From the NCBI RefSeq assembly GCF_000165795.1, contig NZ_CM001022.1, positions 1,583,812-1,647,811 on the forward strand: a stretch of DNA of 64,000 bases. The letters are read 5' to 3'. This DNA comes from Aminomonas paucivorans DSM 12260. Lineage in GTDB: Bacteria > Synergistota > Synergistia > Synergistales > Synergistaceae. The notes below the pieces were generated by a model. It saw only the letters and a program-made list of their open reading frames with translations. It did not search any database and was not told where the DNA came from. Position numbers and translations under genes: made by a program. This document shows, piece by piece, positions 34,350-43,778 of the stretch. Each line of letters begins with the position of its first letter. Positions within the stretch are counted from its first letter, which is position 1.

Positions 34350-37217
34350 TCAACGGTGATCCCGTCCTTTCGGCGATGCGACCCGGCAGCAAGGGGAAAG
34401 GTCCGTCCCGGGCAACAGGGGGGCAAGGAAACGGGCTGTGTGCCCCAAACCATTGGCCACCACCTCTTCCGGGGTCCCTGCCGCCACCAAACGCCCTCCC
34501 CCGACCCCCCCCTCCGGTCCCAGGTCGACCAGATAGTCCGCCGAGGCCAGAACATCCAGGTTGTGTTCGATCATCCACACCGAGTTCCCCTGCTCCACCA
34601 GGCGATGAAGCAGAAGCAGCAGCTTCCTGACGTCGGAATAATGCAGTCCCGTGGTGGGTTCATCCAAGAGGTACAGGGTCTGCCCCCGGAAGCGCTTGCC
34701 CAACTCACTGGCCAGCTTCACCCGCTGGGCCTCCCCGCCGCTTAGGGTGGGAGCAGGTTGCCCGAGTCGGATGTAACCTAGCCCTGCCTCCTGAAGCACC
34801 TTCAGCTTCCCGGCGATACGGGGGAGATCCCGGAAATGCTCCACCGCCTCGTCCACGGAGAGGTCCAGGACATCGGCCACCGAAAGCCCCCGATGCCGCA
34901 CCTCCAGGGTTTCCCGATTGTAGCGTTTTCCCTTGCACACCTCGCACTGCACGAACACGTCGGGCAGGAAGAGCATGGCAACCCGAAGAACCCCGTCCCC
35001 CCCGCAGGCCTCGCAGCGCCCCCCCTTCACGTTGAAGCTGAAGCGTCCGGGGCCGTAGCCCCGCAGCTTCGACTCCGGGAGCTGGGCAAAGAACTCCCGA
35101 ATGGGGGTGAAGACCCCCGTATAGGTGGCGGGGTTGGAGCGGGGTGTTCTCCCAATGGGGCTCTGGTCCACCAGCACCACGTTGCGCACCTGCTCCATCC
35201 CCTCCAGGCCGTCGAAGGCCCCCGGGCGCTCCCGAAATTCCACGTCCAGGGCGCTCCGCAACCCCTTGTAGAGGATTTCGTAAAGGAGGGTGCTCTTTCC
35301 GGAACCCGAAACCCCGCTGATGGCTCCCAGCACGTGAAGGGGAAGCTCCACTTCCAGCTCCTGCAGATTGTTCTCCCGACACCCCTTCAGGCGAAGCCTC
35401 CCCTCGGGAAGACGGCGGTCCCCTCCCGGGGCACGGACGATCCCGTCGACCTCTCCCCGGAGGTACGCCGCCGTGGAGGATCGGGCGGTCTCCAGGGCCT
35501 CCGGCGGTCCCGCAGCGATGATCGAACCCCCATGTTCCCCTGCCCCGGGTCCCAGCTCCACCAGGTAGTCCGCTGCCTGCATGGTTTCCCGATCGTGCTC
35601 CACCACCAGCACCGTGTTCCCCAGGTCCCGGATGGCCTTCAGAGTCGTCAGAAGCCGGTCCGTGTCCCGGGGATGCAGCCCGATGGTGGGTTCGTCCAGC
35701 ACGTAGAGGACCCCGGTCAGTTGGGAACCGATCTGAGTGGCCAGGCGAATCCTCTGGCTCTCTCCCCCGCTCAGGGTGTCCGCCCGGCGATGCAGGGATA
35801 GATACCCCGCCCCGACGTCACACAGGAAGGAAAGGCGTTTGCGGATCTCCTCCAGGGCAAGCCCCACGATGCTTCTCTGTTCCGAGGAAAGCTCCAGTCG
35901 GTCCAGAAGGGGAAGCAGTCGGTCCACCGGCAGCTCCGTGAGCTCCCCGATCCCGTACCCTCCCAACCGCACCGCCAGTGCCTCGGGACGAAGGCGTTTC
36001 CCTCCGCAGGTCTGACAGCGGGTCTCCTCCCGATACATGGAAAGCTCTTCCCGGACCGACTCGGATTCCGTCTGGTTCCAGCGCCTTTCCAACCAGGGGA
36101 TCAGGCCTTCGTACCGTCCCTGATACTCCGTCTCCCCGTCCCGGTCCTTGAACACCAGGGGGATGCGATCCGGAGACCCCTCCAGGACGGCTCGGCGAAC
36201 CTCTTCGGGGAGTTCTCCGAAGGGGGGGAGCAGGTCCCACCCCTTCTGCTCCGCCAGCTTCTCCAGTTTGGTCGACATGTAGTGGTGGTTCTTCCAGGGA
36301 AGGAGCGCTCCCGCCAGGGCGGGAAGCTCCGGGAGCACCGCCCTCTCCGGGGAGAAGTACTCGTGACTCCCCAGCCCCGAACAGTCCGGGCAGGCCCCGT
36401 AGGGGTTGTTGAAGGAAAACAGCCGAGGCTCGATCTCCGGAAGCCCGGTCTGACACTCTGGACACACGTACTTCTCCGTCAACTCCAGAGGGGCAAGACC
36501 CTCGGAGTGGAAGAGGACGAACCCCTCCGAAAGCCTCATGGCGGCCTCCACCGCCTCGGAAAGTCGACTGCGCTGCTCCTCCCGGACCCGGAATCGATCC
36601 ACCAGGGCCTCCACGTGATGCTTCTTGGCCTTGTCCAGAGGAATCTCCTCCTCCAGCCAGAGAAGCGTCCCGTCCACCCTCGCTCGAAGGTATCCCTGCC
36701 GACGGAGGGATTCGAAGAGGTTCCGGTGCTCCCCCTTCTTGCCCCGCACCAGGGGTGCGTAGACCTCCACGGGGAGCTGGTCATAGCGCTGCAGCACCAG
36801 ATCCACCATCTCGTCCACGCTGTGTTTCACCACGGGGCGGCCGCAGGAAGGGCAATGAGGCACTCCGGCCCTCCCAAACAGGAGCCGCAGGTAGTCGTAG
36901 ATCTCCGTGACGGTGCCCACGGTGGACCGGGGGTTGTGGCTTGTGCCCTTCTGTTCGATGGAGATGGCGGGAGACAGCCCCTGGATTTCGTCCACGTCCG
37001 GCTTGTCCTGCATCCCCAGAAACTGCCGCGCGTAGGCGGAGAGGGATTCCACGTAGCGCCTCTGCCCCTCCGCGTAGAGGGTATCGAAGGCCAGGGATGA
37101 CTTGCCCGATCCGGAGGGACCGGTAACCACCACCAACCGGTTCTTAGGAAGGTCGACGTCGACGTTTCTTAGATTGTGCTGCCTTGCGCCTCGTATCCGA
37201 ATGCTCTCCCACGCCAT
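34350..37217 (-). CDS. uvrA: Excinuclease ABC subunit UvrA
   Basis: Damage-recognition ATPase of nucleotide excision repair; 955 residues with two ABC modules. The first P-loop is GPSGSGKSSLAFDT, the second SGVSGSGKSTLLYEIL; both LSGGE signatures are present (DTLSGGESQRIRLA, TLSGGEAQRVKLA). Zinc-binding cysteine pairs are CPSCGRP, CPECQ...CPDCSG and CEACGG...CEVCKG. QFLGMQDKPDVDEIQGLSPA is a family hallmark. The ATG at 37217 follows GGAGG at seven bases and lies 74 bases inside the 3' end of uvrB, in another frame, an unusually long overlap. Confidence 0.98.
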   Translation of the reverse strand: MAWESIRIRGARQHNLRNVDVDLPKNRLVVVTGPSGSGKSSLAFDTLYAEGQRRYVESLSAYARQFLGMQDKPDVDEIQGLSPAISIEQKGTSHNPRSTVGTVTEIYDYLRLLFGRAGVPHCPSCGRPVVKHSVDEMVDLVLQRYDQLPVEVYAPLVRGKKGEHRNLFESLRRQGYLRARVDGTLLWLEEEIPLDKAKKHHVEALVDRFRVREEQRSRLSEAVEAAMRLSEGFVLFHSEGLAPLELTEKYVCPECQTGLPEIEPRLFSFNNPYGACPDCSGLGSHEYFSPERAVLPELPALAGALLPWKNHHYMSTKLEKLAEQKGWDLLPPFGELPEEVRRAVLEGSPDRIPLVFKDRDGETEYQGRYEGLIPWLERRWNQTESESVREELSMYREETRCQTCGGKRLRPEALAVRLGGYGIGELTELPVDRLLPLLDRLELSSEQRSIVGLALEEIRKRLSFLCDVGAGYLSLHRRADTLSGGESQRIRLATQIGSQLTGVLYVLDEPTIGLHPRDTDRLLTTLKAIRDLGNTVLVVEHDRETMQAADYLVELGPGAGEHGGSIIAAGPPEALETARSSTAAYLRGEVDGIVRAPGGDRRLPEGRLRLKGCRENNLQELEVELPLHVLGAISGVSGSGKSTLLYEILYKGLRSALDVEFRERPGAFDGLEGMEQVRNVVLVDQSPIGRTPRSNPATYTGVFTPIREFFAQLPESKLRGYGPGRFSFNVKGGRCEACGGDGVLRVAMLFLPDVFVQCEVCKGKRYNRETLEVRHRGLSVADVLDLSVDEAVEHFRDLPRIAGKLKVLQEAGLGYIRLGQPAPTLSGGEAQRVKLASELGKRFRGQTLYLLDEPTTGLHYSDVRKLLLLLHRLVEQGNSVWMIEHNLDVLASADYLVDLGPEGGVGGGRLVAAGTPEEVVANGLGHTARFLAPLLPGTDLSPCCRVASPKGRDHR

Positions 37218-39162
37218 GGTGTCCCTCCACGTTGGTGATTTGGTCCCTCAAAGCGGCGGCCTCCTCGAAATCCAGGCGTTCCACCGCCGCCCACATCATT
37301 CGCTCCAGCTCCTTGCGATCCACGGAGCCCTTCCGCTGCGGCGTCCGTTCCTCCTGATCCTCCAGAAGTTCCTGGGGCAGGAGGGACTTGATCTCCTTGC
37401 GCACCGTGGTGGGGACAATGCCCCTCTCTCGGTTGAAGGTCTCCTGGACTCGACGTCTGCGCTGCGTCTCCTCCACGGCAAGCCTCATGCTGTCCGTGAC
37501 CCGGTCCCCGTAGAGGATCACCTTGCCCGCCTCGTTGCGCGCCGCCCGGCCGATCATCTGGATCAGGGAGCGATGGGACCGCAGGTACCCCTCCCGATCC
37601 GCCTCCAGGATAGCCACCAGGGAGACCTCCGGCAGGTCCAATCCCTCCCGCAGCAGGTTCACCCCCACGAGGACCCCGAACACGCCCTGACGGAGATCCT
37701 TGAGGAGCGCCGCCCGCTCGAAGGTGTCCAGCTCCGAGTGGATGTAACGGACCTGGATCCCCAGTTCCGCGAAGTACTCCGCCAGGTCCTCGGCGGAACG
37801 CTTCGTCAGGGTGGTGACCAGGGCCCGATCCCCCCGCTCCGCCACCAGACGGAGTTCTTCCAGCAGGTCGTCCACCTGCCCCGTGGCGGGACGCACCTCC
37901 ACCTGCGGCTCCAGGACCCCTGTAGGGCGGACGAGCTGTTCCACCACCCGAGCGCTGGTCTGGATCTCGTAATCCCCGGGAGTGGCGGAAACGAACAGGG
38001 CCTGTCCCATGAAGGACTCGAACTCCTCGAACCGAAGGGGGCGGTTGTCCAGACAGGAGGGAAGACGGAAACCGTGCTCCACCAGGACTTCCTTCCGCGC
38101 CCGGTCCCCGTTGTACATGCCCCGAATCTGGGGGATGGTGATGTGGGATTCGTCCAGGAAGAGCAGGTAATCCTGGGGGAAGAAGTCCATGAGGGTACCC
38201 GGCGTTTCCCCCACCTCCCGGCCGTCCAGAAACCGGGAGTAGTTTTCGATGCCCGAGCAGTATCCCACCTCCTGGAGCATTTCCATGTCGTATCGGGTCC
38301 GGGATTCCAGACGTTGCGCCTCCAGCAGCCGCCCCCGAGACCGCAGGTCCTCCAGGTGGGCCTTCAGCTCCTGTTCGATCTTCTCCATGGCCTGGGCGAT
38401 GGCATCGGGACTGGTGACATAGTGCTGGGCAGGGAAGACCGCTCCCCGGTCCTTCCGGAGAAGGGTTTTGCCGGAGACGGGGTCGATCTCGTCGATGCGG
38501 TCGATCTCGTCGTCCAAGAATGAGACCCGGAGGGCCGTATCGCTGTAGGCGGGATAGATCTCCAGAAGGTCCCCCCGCACCCGGAAGACCCCGGGAGTGA
38601 AGGCCACGTCGTTGCGTTCGTAGTAGTTCGCCAGGAGACGCTCCAGGAAGCGTTTGCGGGGCCAGGTCTCCCCCACCTGAAAGCGGAAGATGGCCTCCTC
38701 GTAGTTCTTCCTCTTGCCCAGGCCGTAGATGCAGGAGACGCTCGCCACCACCAACACGTCCCGTCGCTCCAGGAGGGCCTTGGTGGTGGACAGGCGAAGC
38801 TTCTCGATGCGTTCGTTGATGGAGGCGTCCTTCTCGATGTAGAGGTCCTGGGCGGGCATGTAGGCTTCAGGCTGGTAGTAGTCATAGTAGCTCACGAAGT
38901 ACTGCACGGCGTTTTCCGGGAAGAACCCCTTGAACTCGCTGTAAAGCTGGGCGGCCAGAGTCTTGTTGTGAGCCATCACGAGGGTGGGACGCTGAAGACG
39001 CTGCACCACCTGCGCCATGGTGTAGGTCTTGCCGCTACCCGTGACCCCCAGAAGGGTCTGTCGGCTCAACCCTCCCTCAAAGCCGCGCACCAAGGCCTCG
39101 ATGGCCTCCGGCTGGTCCCCCGCCGGGTCCCAGTCCGCCACCAGGCGAAAGACCCCTTCCAA
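37144..39162 (-). CDS. uvrB: Excinuclease ABC subunit UvrB
   Basis: Helicase-like core of nucleotide excision repair that verifies damage and loads UvrC; about 672 residues. It has Walker A GVTGSGKTYTM, the beta-hairpin region YYDYYQPEAYMPAQDLYIEK, the DESHIT Walker B and the C-terminal UVR motif (LERMMWAAVERLDFEEAAALRD). After that motif a basic tail ending SKKRRRRPS is encoded by sequence shared with the start of uvrA. TTG 39162 is preceded by GAGGAGG at seven bases; GTG 39168 and GTG 39189 are open alternatives. Confidence 0.96.
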   Translation of the reverse strand: MEGVFRLVADWDPAGDQPEAIEALVRGFEGGLSRQTLLGVTGSGKTYTMAQVVQRLQRPTLVMAHNKTLAAQLYSEFKGFFPENAVQYFVSYYDYYQPEAYMPAQDLYIEKDASINERIEKLRLSTTKALLERRDVLVVASVSCIYGLGKRKNYEEAIFRFQVGETWPRKRFLERLLANYYERNDVAFTPGVFRVRGDLLEIYPAYSDTALRVSFLDDEIDRIDEIDPVSGKTLLRKDRGAVFPAQHYVTSPDAIAQAMEKIEQELKAHLEDLRSRGRLLEAQRLESRTRYDMEMLQEVGYCSGIENYSRFLDGREVGETPGTLMDFFPQDYLLFLDESHITIPQIRGMYNGDRARKEVLVEHGFRLPSCLDNRPLRFEEFESFMGQALFVSATPGDYEIQTSARVVEQLVRPTGVLEPQVEVRPATGQVDDLLEELRLVAERGDRALVTTLTKRSAEDLAEYFAELGIQVRYIHSELDTFERAALLKDLRQGVFGVLVGVNLLREGLDLPEVSLVAILEADREGYLRSHRSLIQMIGRAARNEAGKVILYGDRVTDSMRLAVEETQRRRRVQETFNRERGIVPTTVRKEIKSLLPQELLEDQEERTPQRKGSVDRKELERMMWAAVERLDFEEAAALRDQITNVEGHHGVGEHSDTRRKAAQSKKRRRRPS

Positions 39163-39187
39163 GACCACCCCTCCTCGCGGACCACGC

Positions 39188-39221
39188 ACAAGACGCCCGG
39201 GAAACCCTCCGGGCGTCTTGT
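39188..39221. terminator. Strong hairpin between ftsH and uvrB
   Basis: Perfect 13-pair inverted repeat: acaagacgcccgg (39188-39200), 8-base loop, ccgggcgtcttgt (39209-39221). A T-rich tail (TTCTTTTTC) follows only on the plus strand, although both neighbouring genes are on the minus strand. On the minus strand the same tract is an A-run before the stem, followed by GCGTGG, so it would be a poor terminator for ftsH. Confidence 0.7.
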
Positions 39222-39259
39222 TTCTTTTTCACTACGAACGAAACTCAGGACCGGAAAGC

Positions 39260-41179
39260 TCAGGCCGGTTCGGGGTCGACGGCCAGCCCGCGCCTGGGGG
39301 CCGCGGGGGAGGGCTCTTCGGAGGGCGATGCTCCCGTCTCCGGGAGGTCCTCCTTCTCCGGAGACTCGGCGACTACCTCGTCTCCGTTGCCCAGAACCCG
39401 GTCCAGATCTTCTCCCTCCAGGACCTCCTGCTCCAGAAGAAGCTGGGTGATCTCCTCCAGTTTTTCCCGGTGCTCTTCCAGCATGCCCTTCACCCGGGCA
39501 TAGCACTCGTCCACGATCCTTCGGACCTCCTGGTCGATGGCGTAGGCGATTTCTTCGCTGTAGTTCCGATCCTCCACGATGTCCCGCCCCAGGAAGACCT
39601 CGTGCTGCTTCCGGCCCAGGGTGACCGGGCCCAGGCGTTCGCTCATGCCGAACTCCGTCACCATCTGCCGAGCCATCTGGGTGGCCCGTTCCAGGTCGTT
39701 TTGCGCCCCGGTGGTCACATCCCCGAAGACCAGGGATTCCGCCACCCGTCCTCCCAGGAGGACGCAGATTCGCTGCATCATTTCCTCCCGGGAGACCAGG
39801 AACCGATCCTCCTCCGGGAGCTGCAGGGTGTACCCCAAAGCCTTGTGCCCCCGGGGGATGATGGAGATCTTGTGGACCCGGTCGCTTCCCGGGGTCAGCT
39901 TGGCAATCAGCGCATGACCGGACTCATGGTAGGCGATGATCTCCCGTTCCTTCTTGCTGATGACCCGGGACTTTCTCTCCGGACCCGCGATGACCCGGTC
40001 GATGGCCTCCTCAAACTCAGGCATTCCCAGAAGCTCCTTGCCCCTCCTGCCGGCAAGGAGGGCCGCTTCGTTCACCAGGTTCGCCAAATCCGCCCCCACG
40101 AAACCGGGGGTCCTTCGGGCAATGACGTCCAGGTTCACCTGCTCGTCAAGCTTCTTGTCCTTGATGTGGACCTTGAGGATCCCCAACCGACCGTTCACGT
40201 CCGGCCTATCCACAACGATGTGGCGATCGAAGCGTCCGGGGCGAAGAAGCGCCGGGTCCAGGATGTCCGGCCGGTTGGTGGCGGCGATGAGGATGATCCC
40301 GGAACCAGCCTCGAAGCCGTCCATCTCCACCAGCAACTGGTTCAGGGTCTGTTCCCTTTCGTCGTGTCCTCCCCCCAGCCCCGCGCCCCGATGGCGCCCC
40401 ACCGCGTCAATCTCGTCGATGAAGACGATGCAGGGCTGGTAGCGCCGGGCCTGCTCGAAGAGATCCCGCACCCGCGCGGCGCCGACCCCCACGAACATCT
40501 CCACGAAGTCGGAACCGCTGATGCTGAAGAAGGGGACATCCGCCTCCCCGGCCACCGCCCGAGAGAGCAGGGTCTTCCCCGTTCCCGGGGCTCCCAGGAG
40601 GAGAACCCCTCTGGGGACCTTGGCACCCAGCCTGGCAAAACGCCCGGGGTCCTTGAGGAAACCCACCACTTCCTGAAGTTCTTCCTTCGCCTCGTCGCAT
40701 CCCGCCACATCGCCGAAGTTCACCTTCGGCCGATTATCCAAAAACAGCTTCGCCTTGCTCTTGGCGAAGTTCATCACCTTGCTGCCTCCACCCTGCATGT
40801 TGTAGAGGATGAAGATCCAGGCGCCGATGAGAAGCAGCGTGGGGAACAGAGAGGACATCAGGTTGGCCCACCAGGGGGTCTTCTGGGGAGGGACCACTTC
40901 CACCTGTACGCCCTTCTCCACCAGGCGCGGGGCCAACTCCCCCGTGCCCACCGCGTAGGAGCGGAACTCCTTGCCGTCCTTGAGAACTCCGCGGAGCGTG
41001 TTGTCTTCGATGGAAACCCGGTTCACCCGTCCAGCCTCGACGGCCTTGATGAAATCGCTGTACGGCAGCGATTCCGCCTGATTGCTACTGGGGTTCGGGG
41101 TCAGAAACACATTTACCAGGCTCACCACAAGCACGATCGGCACCAGGTAGAGCCCTAGGTTCTTGGCTAACTTGCCCAA
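39260..41179 (-). CDS. ftsH: ATP-dependent zinc metalloprotease FtsH
   Basis: Membrane-anchored AAA+ protease for quality control and regulator turnover; 639 residues. Two membrane segments lie at about residues 8-27 and 108-126 with a small extracytoplasmic domain between. Walker A GAPGTGKT is at 196-203, Walker [12 protein letters not shown] follows, then the second region of homology and the zinc site HESGH near residue 420. The C-terminal tail is Glu/Pro-rich. The start is TTG 41179 with only a distant GAGG. It lies 82 bases past hpt. The tilS-hpt-ftsH order is common in bacteria. Confidence 0.97.
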   Translation of the reverse strand: MGKLAKNLGLYLVPIVLVVSLVNVFLTPNPSSNQAESLPYSDFIKAVEAGRVNRVSIEDNTLRGVLKDGKEFRSYAVGTGELAPRLVEKGVQVEVVPPQKTPWWANLMSSLFPTLLLIGAWIFILYNMQGGGSKVMNFAKSKAKLFLDNRPKVNFGDVAGCDEAKEELQEVVGFLKDPGRFARLGAKVPRGVLLLGAPGTGKTLLSRAVAGEADVPFFSISGSDFVEMFVGVGAARVRDLFEQARRYQPCIVFIDEIDAVGRHRGAGLGGGHDEREQTLNQLLVEMDGFEAGSGIILIAATNRPDILDPALLRPGRFDRHIVVDRPDVNGRLGILKVHIKDKKLDEQVNLDVIARRTPGFVGADLANLVNEAALLAGRRGKELLGMPEFEEAIDRVIAGPERKSRVISKKEREIIAYHESGHALIAKLTPGSDRVHKISIIPRGHKALGYTLQLPEEDRFLVSREEMMQRICVLLGGRVAESLVFGDVTTGAQNDLERATQMARQMVTEFGMSERLGPVTLGRKQHEVFLGRDIVEDRNYSEEIAYAIDQEVRRIVDECYARVKGMLEEHREKLEEITQLLLEQEVLEGEDLDRVLGNGDEVVAESPEKEDLPETGASPSEEPSPAAPRRGLAVDPEPA

Positions 41180-41261
41180 AGCGTCTCAGCGCCTCGCTTT
41201 CTTCGATTGGTTGGTCGCACCAGGCAGCCCCCGAAGACCGACGTCCCGGGGCAGCCATACA

Positions 41262-41798
41262 TCACGAGCGGGAAACCACCGTATGGATCTCGGGAAGGTG
41301 CCGCCATTTCCCCGCCGCGTCCAGGCCATAGCCCACCACATAGGCATCGGGGATCACAAAACCGCGAAAATCGATGGGGACTTCCACGCGCCTCCGCTCG
41401 GGCTTGTCCAGAAGGGCACAAACTCCCAAGCTTGCGGGCTTGCGTTGACGCAGAAGCTGCAAGAGGTAGGCCAAGGTCAAGCCGCTATCCACGATGTCTT
41501 CCACAATGAGGACGTGTTTGCCCCGCACGTCCGAGTCCAGATCCTTGAGGATGCGGACGACCCCGCTGGATTCCGTGGCGGATCCGTAGGAAGAAACGGA
41601 CATGAAATCAAAGGAGACGTCCAGCTCCGGCTCCAGTGCCCTCGCAAGGTCGGACAGAAAAAACACCGCCCCCTTCAGGATGCCCACCACCACCAGCTCC
41701 TGGCCGCGATATCGCTCGTTGATCTCGGCTCCAAGCTGAAGGACCTTCTCTCGGATCTGTTCTTGGGAGATCAGGACGGAAGAAATCTCAAGGGGCAC
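41262..41798 (-). CDS. hpt: Hypoxanthine phosphoribosyltransferase
   Basis: Purine salvage enzyme making IMP or GMP from hypoxanthine or guanine and PRPP; about 178 residues. The PRPP-binding motif is VLIVEDIVDSGLTL, preceded by LVVVGILKGAVFFLSDL and the flexible loop MSVSSYGSATESSG; the purine-binding end is IPDAYVVGYGLD. GTG 41798 has AGGGAGG nine bases upstream; TTG 41807 lies right against that site. The gene overlaps tilS by 11 bases, in the widespread tilS-hpt-ftsH order. Confidence 0.95.
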   Translation of the reverse strand: MPLEISSVLISQEQIREKVLQLGAEINERYRGQELVVVGILKGAVFFLSDLARALEPELDVSFDFMSVSSYGSATESSGVVRILKDLDSDVRGKHVLIVEDIVDSGLTLAYLLQLLRQRKPASLGVCALLDKPERRRVEVPIDFRGFVIPDAYVVGYGLDAAGKWRHLPEIHTVVSRS

Positions 41799-43116
41799 AG
41801 GGGTCAACCTCCCTGGACAGAATTGGCCGAATCGAAACCCTCGCTATCATAGCACACCCACCCGGGCTCCCCCTTTTCGAGGCATCCATCCCCGGATACC
41901 AACACTCCTCTCCGCAGCGGACGCTCGGATAGGCACGTCGGGCCCACCAGGGGATGGAGCTGCTTTCGTCTTCCCCCATGGGCACAAGCGTCAGATCCTC
42001 CCCCGAGCACCCAAGCCACCCGCTGCGTTCGCCCCAGGACAGGAACCCCTGACTCTTCTTCGTTTGGATTCCCACTTCCCAACAGCCCCATCGGCAAACA
42101 ACTCGCACCCCCTCGCCGGGAGGGGGCAGGCGAAGAGATTCCTCCGCTTTGTTCCCTACCACTCGAAAACCGAGCAGTTCGGTGGAGGCGCAGACTTCAA
42201 CCCTTCCCCTCCAGGGAAAACGGAAACGCCCTGGCTGGCCGATCCTTTGAGCCAACTCTTCGCAACGTCGGCACTCCAGCGTCGGCAACCCCAGAATCCG
42301 CCCTTGAAGCCGCAAGGCTTCCATCCGGAGGGGCAGAGGCAGGGAGGAGGCGGACCGACGATCCCAACAGGCCAGCACGGGAAATGCCTCTCTGGCGAGC
42401 CAGCGCAGGCACTGCTCCGCCTCCCCCGCCAACCGTTCCCGCACCTGCCTTGCCTCCGCCGCCAAGGCTTGAGCGCGAAGAGAGAAGGCGGGGTTCAAGT
42501 GGGTCTCAAACCAAGGGATGAGATCGTGGCGCACTCGATTTCGCAAAAACATACGGTCCTGGTTGGACAGATCCTCCACCCAGGAAATTCCCTCCTCCCG
42601 AAGGAAGGAGCGCAGCTCTTCCCTGCGGAAAGTCGCCAGAGGGCGGACCCAGTTTCCTCTCCGTTCCGGCATCCCCGCCAACCCCCAGATTCCCGTCCCC
42701 CGAGCAAGGTGGAGCAACAGCGTCTCCGCTTGATCATCCGCCGTGTGGGCAAGGGCAATGAAAGCAAGGGAAGCGTTCGAAGCCGTCCGCTCCAAAAAAC
42801 CGTAGCGAACGCGGCGCCCCGCCATCTCCAAGGACTCCCCTCGCTCGCGCAGGGCGGGAAGGGAGACCCGCTCCACCACACAGGGGATACCCCATCGGGA
42901 GGCCAGCTCGGATACGAAGAGAGCATCCCGGGAGGATTCCTTCCGGATTCCGTGATCCAGGTGCGCCCATACCTGCCGGCCTCGCCAGTACCGACGCAGC
43001 AAACCCGCAAGGGCCACCGAATCCCCACCCCCGGAGATCGCAATCAGCATTTCGGGCTGTCCCCACCAGCCCTGGCGACAGCCCGCAGCACGCAATCGAG
43101 AGAACAGGCTCCCCAT
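41788..43116 (-). CDS. tilS: tRNA(Ile)-lysidine synthetase TilS
   Basis: ATP-dependent enzyme that changes C34 of the CAU-anticodon isoleucine tRNA to lysidine so it reads AUA. 442 residues. The N-terminal PP-loop is AISGGGDSVALAGLL; HLDHGIRKESSRDA and ALAHTADDQAETLLLHLARGTG are family signatures, with RNRVRHDLIPWFE in the middle. The C-terminal third is less conserved (TilS substrate-binding and C domains). ATG 43116 follows AAGGAG at eight bases. The gene starts 43 bases after the terminator of a tRNA operon. Confidence 0.95.
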   Translation of the reverse strand: MGSLFSRLRAAGCRQGWWGQPEMLIAISGGGDSVALAGLLRRYWRGRQVWAHLDHGIRKESSRDALFVSELASRWGIPCVVERVSLPALRERGESLEMAGRRVRYGFLERTASNASLAFIALAHTADDQAETLLLHLARGTGIWGLAGMPERRGNWVRPLATFRREELRSFLREEGISWVEDLSNQDRMFLRNRVRHDLIPWFETHLNPAFSLRAQALAAEARQVRERLAGEAEQCLRWLAREAFPVLACWDRRSASSLPLPLRMEALRLQGRILGLPTLECRRCEELAQRIGQPGRFRFPWRGRVEVCASTELLGFRVVGNKAEESLRLPPPGEGVRVVCRWGCWEVGIQTKKSQGFLSWGERSGWLGCSGEDLTLVPMGEDESSSIPWWARRAYPSVRCGEECWYPGMDASKRGSPGGCAMIARVSIRPILSREVDPCAP

Positions 43117-43158
43117 CTCCCTCGCTCCTTCCACACCCTGCTGCGAACCACCAAACAC

Positions 43159-43183
43159 GAAAAAGCCCCCCATGCGGGGGGCT
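43159..43183 (-). terminator. Intrinsic terminator of the Leu-fMet-fMet-Met tRNA operon
   Basis: Minus strand AGCCCCCC, loop GCAT, GGGGGGCT, then TTTTC (43164-43160). An eight-pair stem with U-run just past the tRNA-Met gene and before tilS. Confidence 0.9.
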
Positions 43184-43191
43184 ATGACATC

Positions 43192-43268
43192 TGGTGGCGG
43201 TGACTGGAATCGAACCAGTGACACTGCGGGTATGAACCGCATGCTCTAGCCAACTGAGCTACACCGCC
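43192..43268 (-). tRNA. tRNA-Met, elongator (anticodon CAT)
   Basis: Minus-strand cloverleaf: acceptor GGCGGTG/CACCGCC, D-arm TAGCTCAGTTGGCTAGAGCA, anticodon stem TGCGG/CCGCA with loop TTCATAC (CAT), T-arm CTGGTTCGATTCCAG, encoded CCA. G1-C72 pairing excludes the initiator type. The loop ends in C38 rather than the CATAA of typical isoleucine-2 tRNA, so elongator Met is preferred although tilS is next door. Confidence 0.9.
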
Positions 43269-43269
43269 C

Positions 43270-43346
<77 letters not shown>

Positions 43347-43379
43347 ATCAGAATTACAAGCCGAGCCGATGAGGAAAAA

Positions 43380-43456
<77 letters not shown>

Positions 43457-43467
43457 ATGTCACCCCA

Positions 43468-43554
43468 TGGTGCCGAGAGCGGGGATCGAACCCGCACGGA
43501 CTTTCGTCCACAGGATTTTAAGTCCCATGCGTCTACCAATTCCGCCATCCCGGC
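43468..43554 (-). tRNA. tRNA-Leu (anticodon TAA)
   Basis: Minus strand, 87 bases with a long variable arm (TGTGGACGAAAGTCCGT): acceptor GCCGGGA/TCTCGGC, anticodon loop CTTAAAA, T-arm GCGGGTTCGATCCCCGC, discriminator A and CCA encoded. It is first in the four-tRNA operon. Confidence 0.95.
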
Positions 43555-43565
43555 CAGCAGGGAAC

Positions 43566-43593
43566 ATTATAGCACGGCTCCCCTGCCCGTCAA
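43566..43593 (-). promoter_or_regulatory. Promoter of the four-tRNA operon
   Basis: Minus strand TTGACG (43593-43588), 16-base spacer, TATAAT (43571-43566), a near-consensus promoter. The predicted start is just before tRNA-Leu. Confidence 0.82.
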
Positions 43594-43690
43594 CTAAGAC
43601 GCTGGGGCACTTCAGCCCCCTTGCTCCCCCTACGCTGCTTTTGGAAAGAGACGTTTTCGTTGCCTTCGAATCGCTTTTTGTATTTTCCTA

Positions 43691-43719
43691 TTGACAGGGG
43701 GCGGAGCCGATGCTAAGCT
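43691..43719 (+). promoter_or_regulatory. Promoter of the HisC-like gene
   Basis: TTGACA (43691-43696), 17-base spacer ending TGC, then TAAGCT (43714-43719). A perfect -35 with an extended TGn -10, about 60 bases before the gene. Confidence 0.65.
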
Positions 43720-43778
43720 CTGCAATCAAGAAAGCATGGTAGCGCTTTATCGTACTAGATCGATCAGGAGGGATACCC

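Noticed and set aside
43192-43268. CAT-anticodon tRNA next to tilS as the isoleucine-2 tRNA substrate
   Set aside because: The acceptor and anticodon loop (TTCATAC) fit elongator methionine better. Typical isoleucine-2 tRNA has CATAA and different acceptor pairs.
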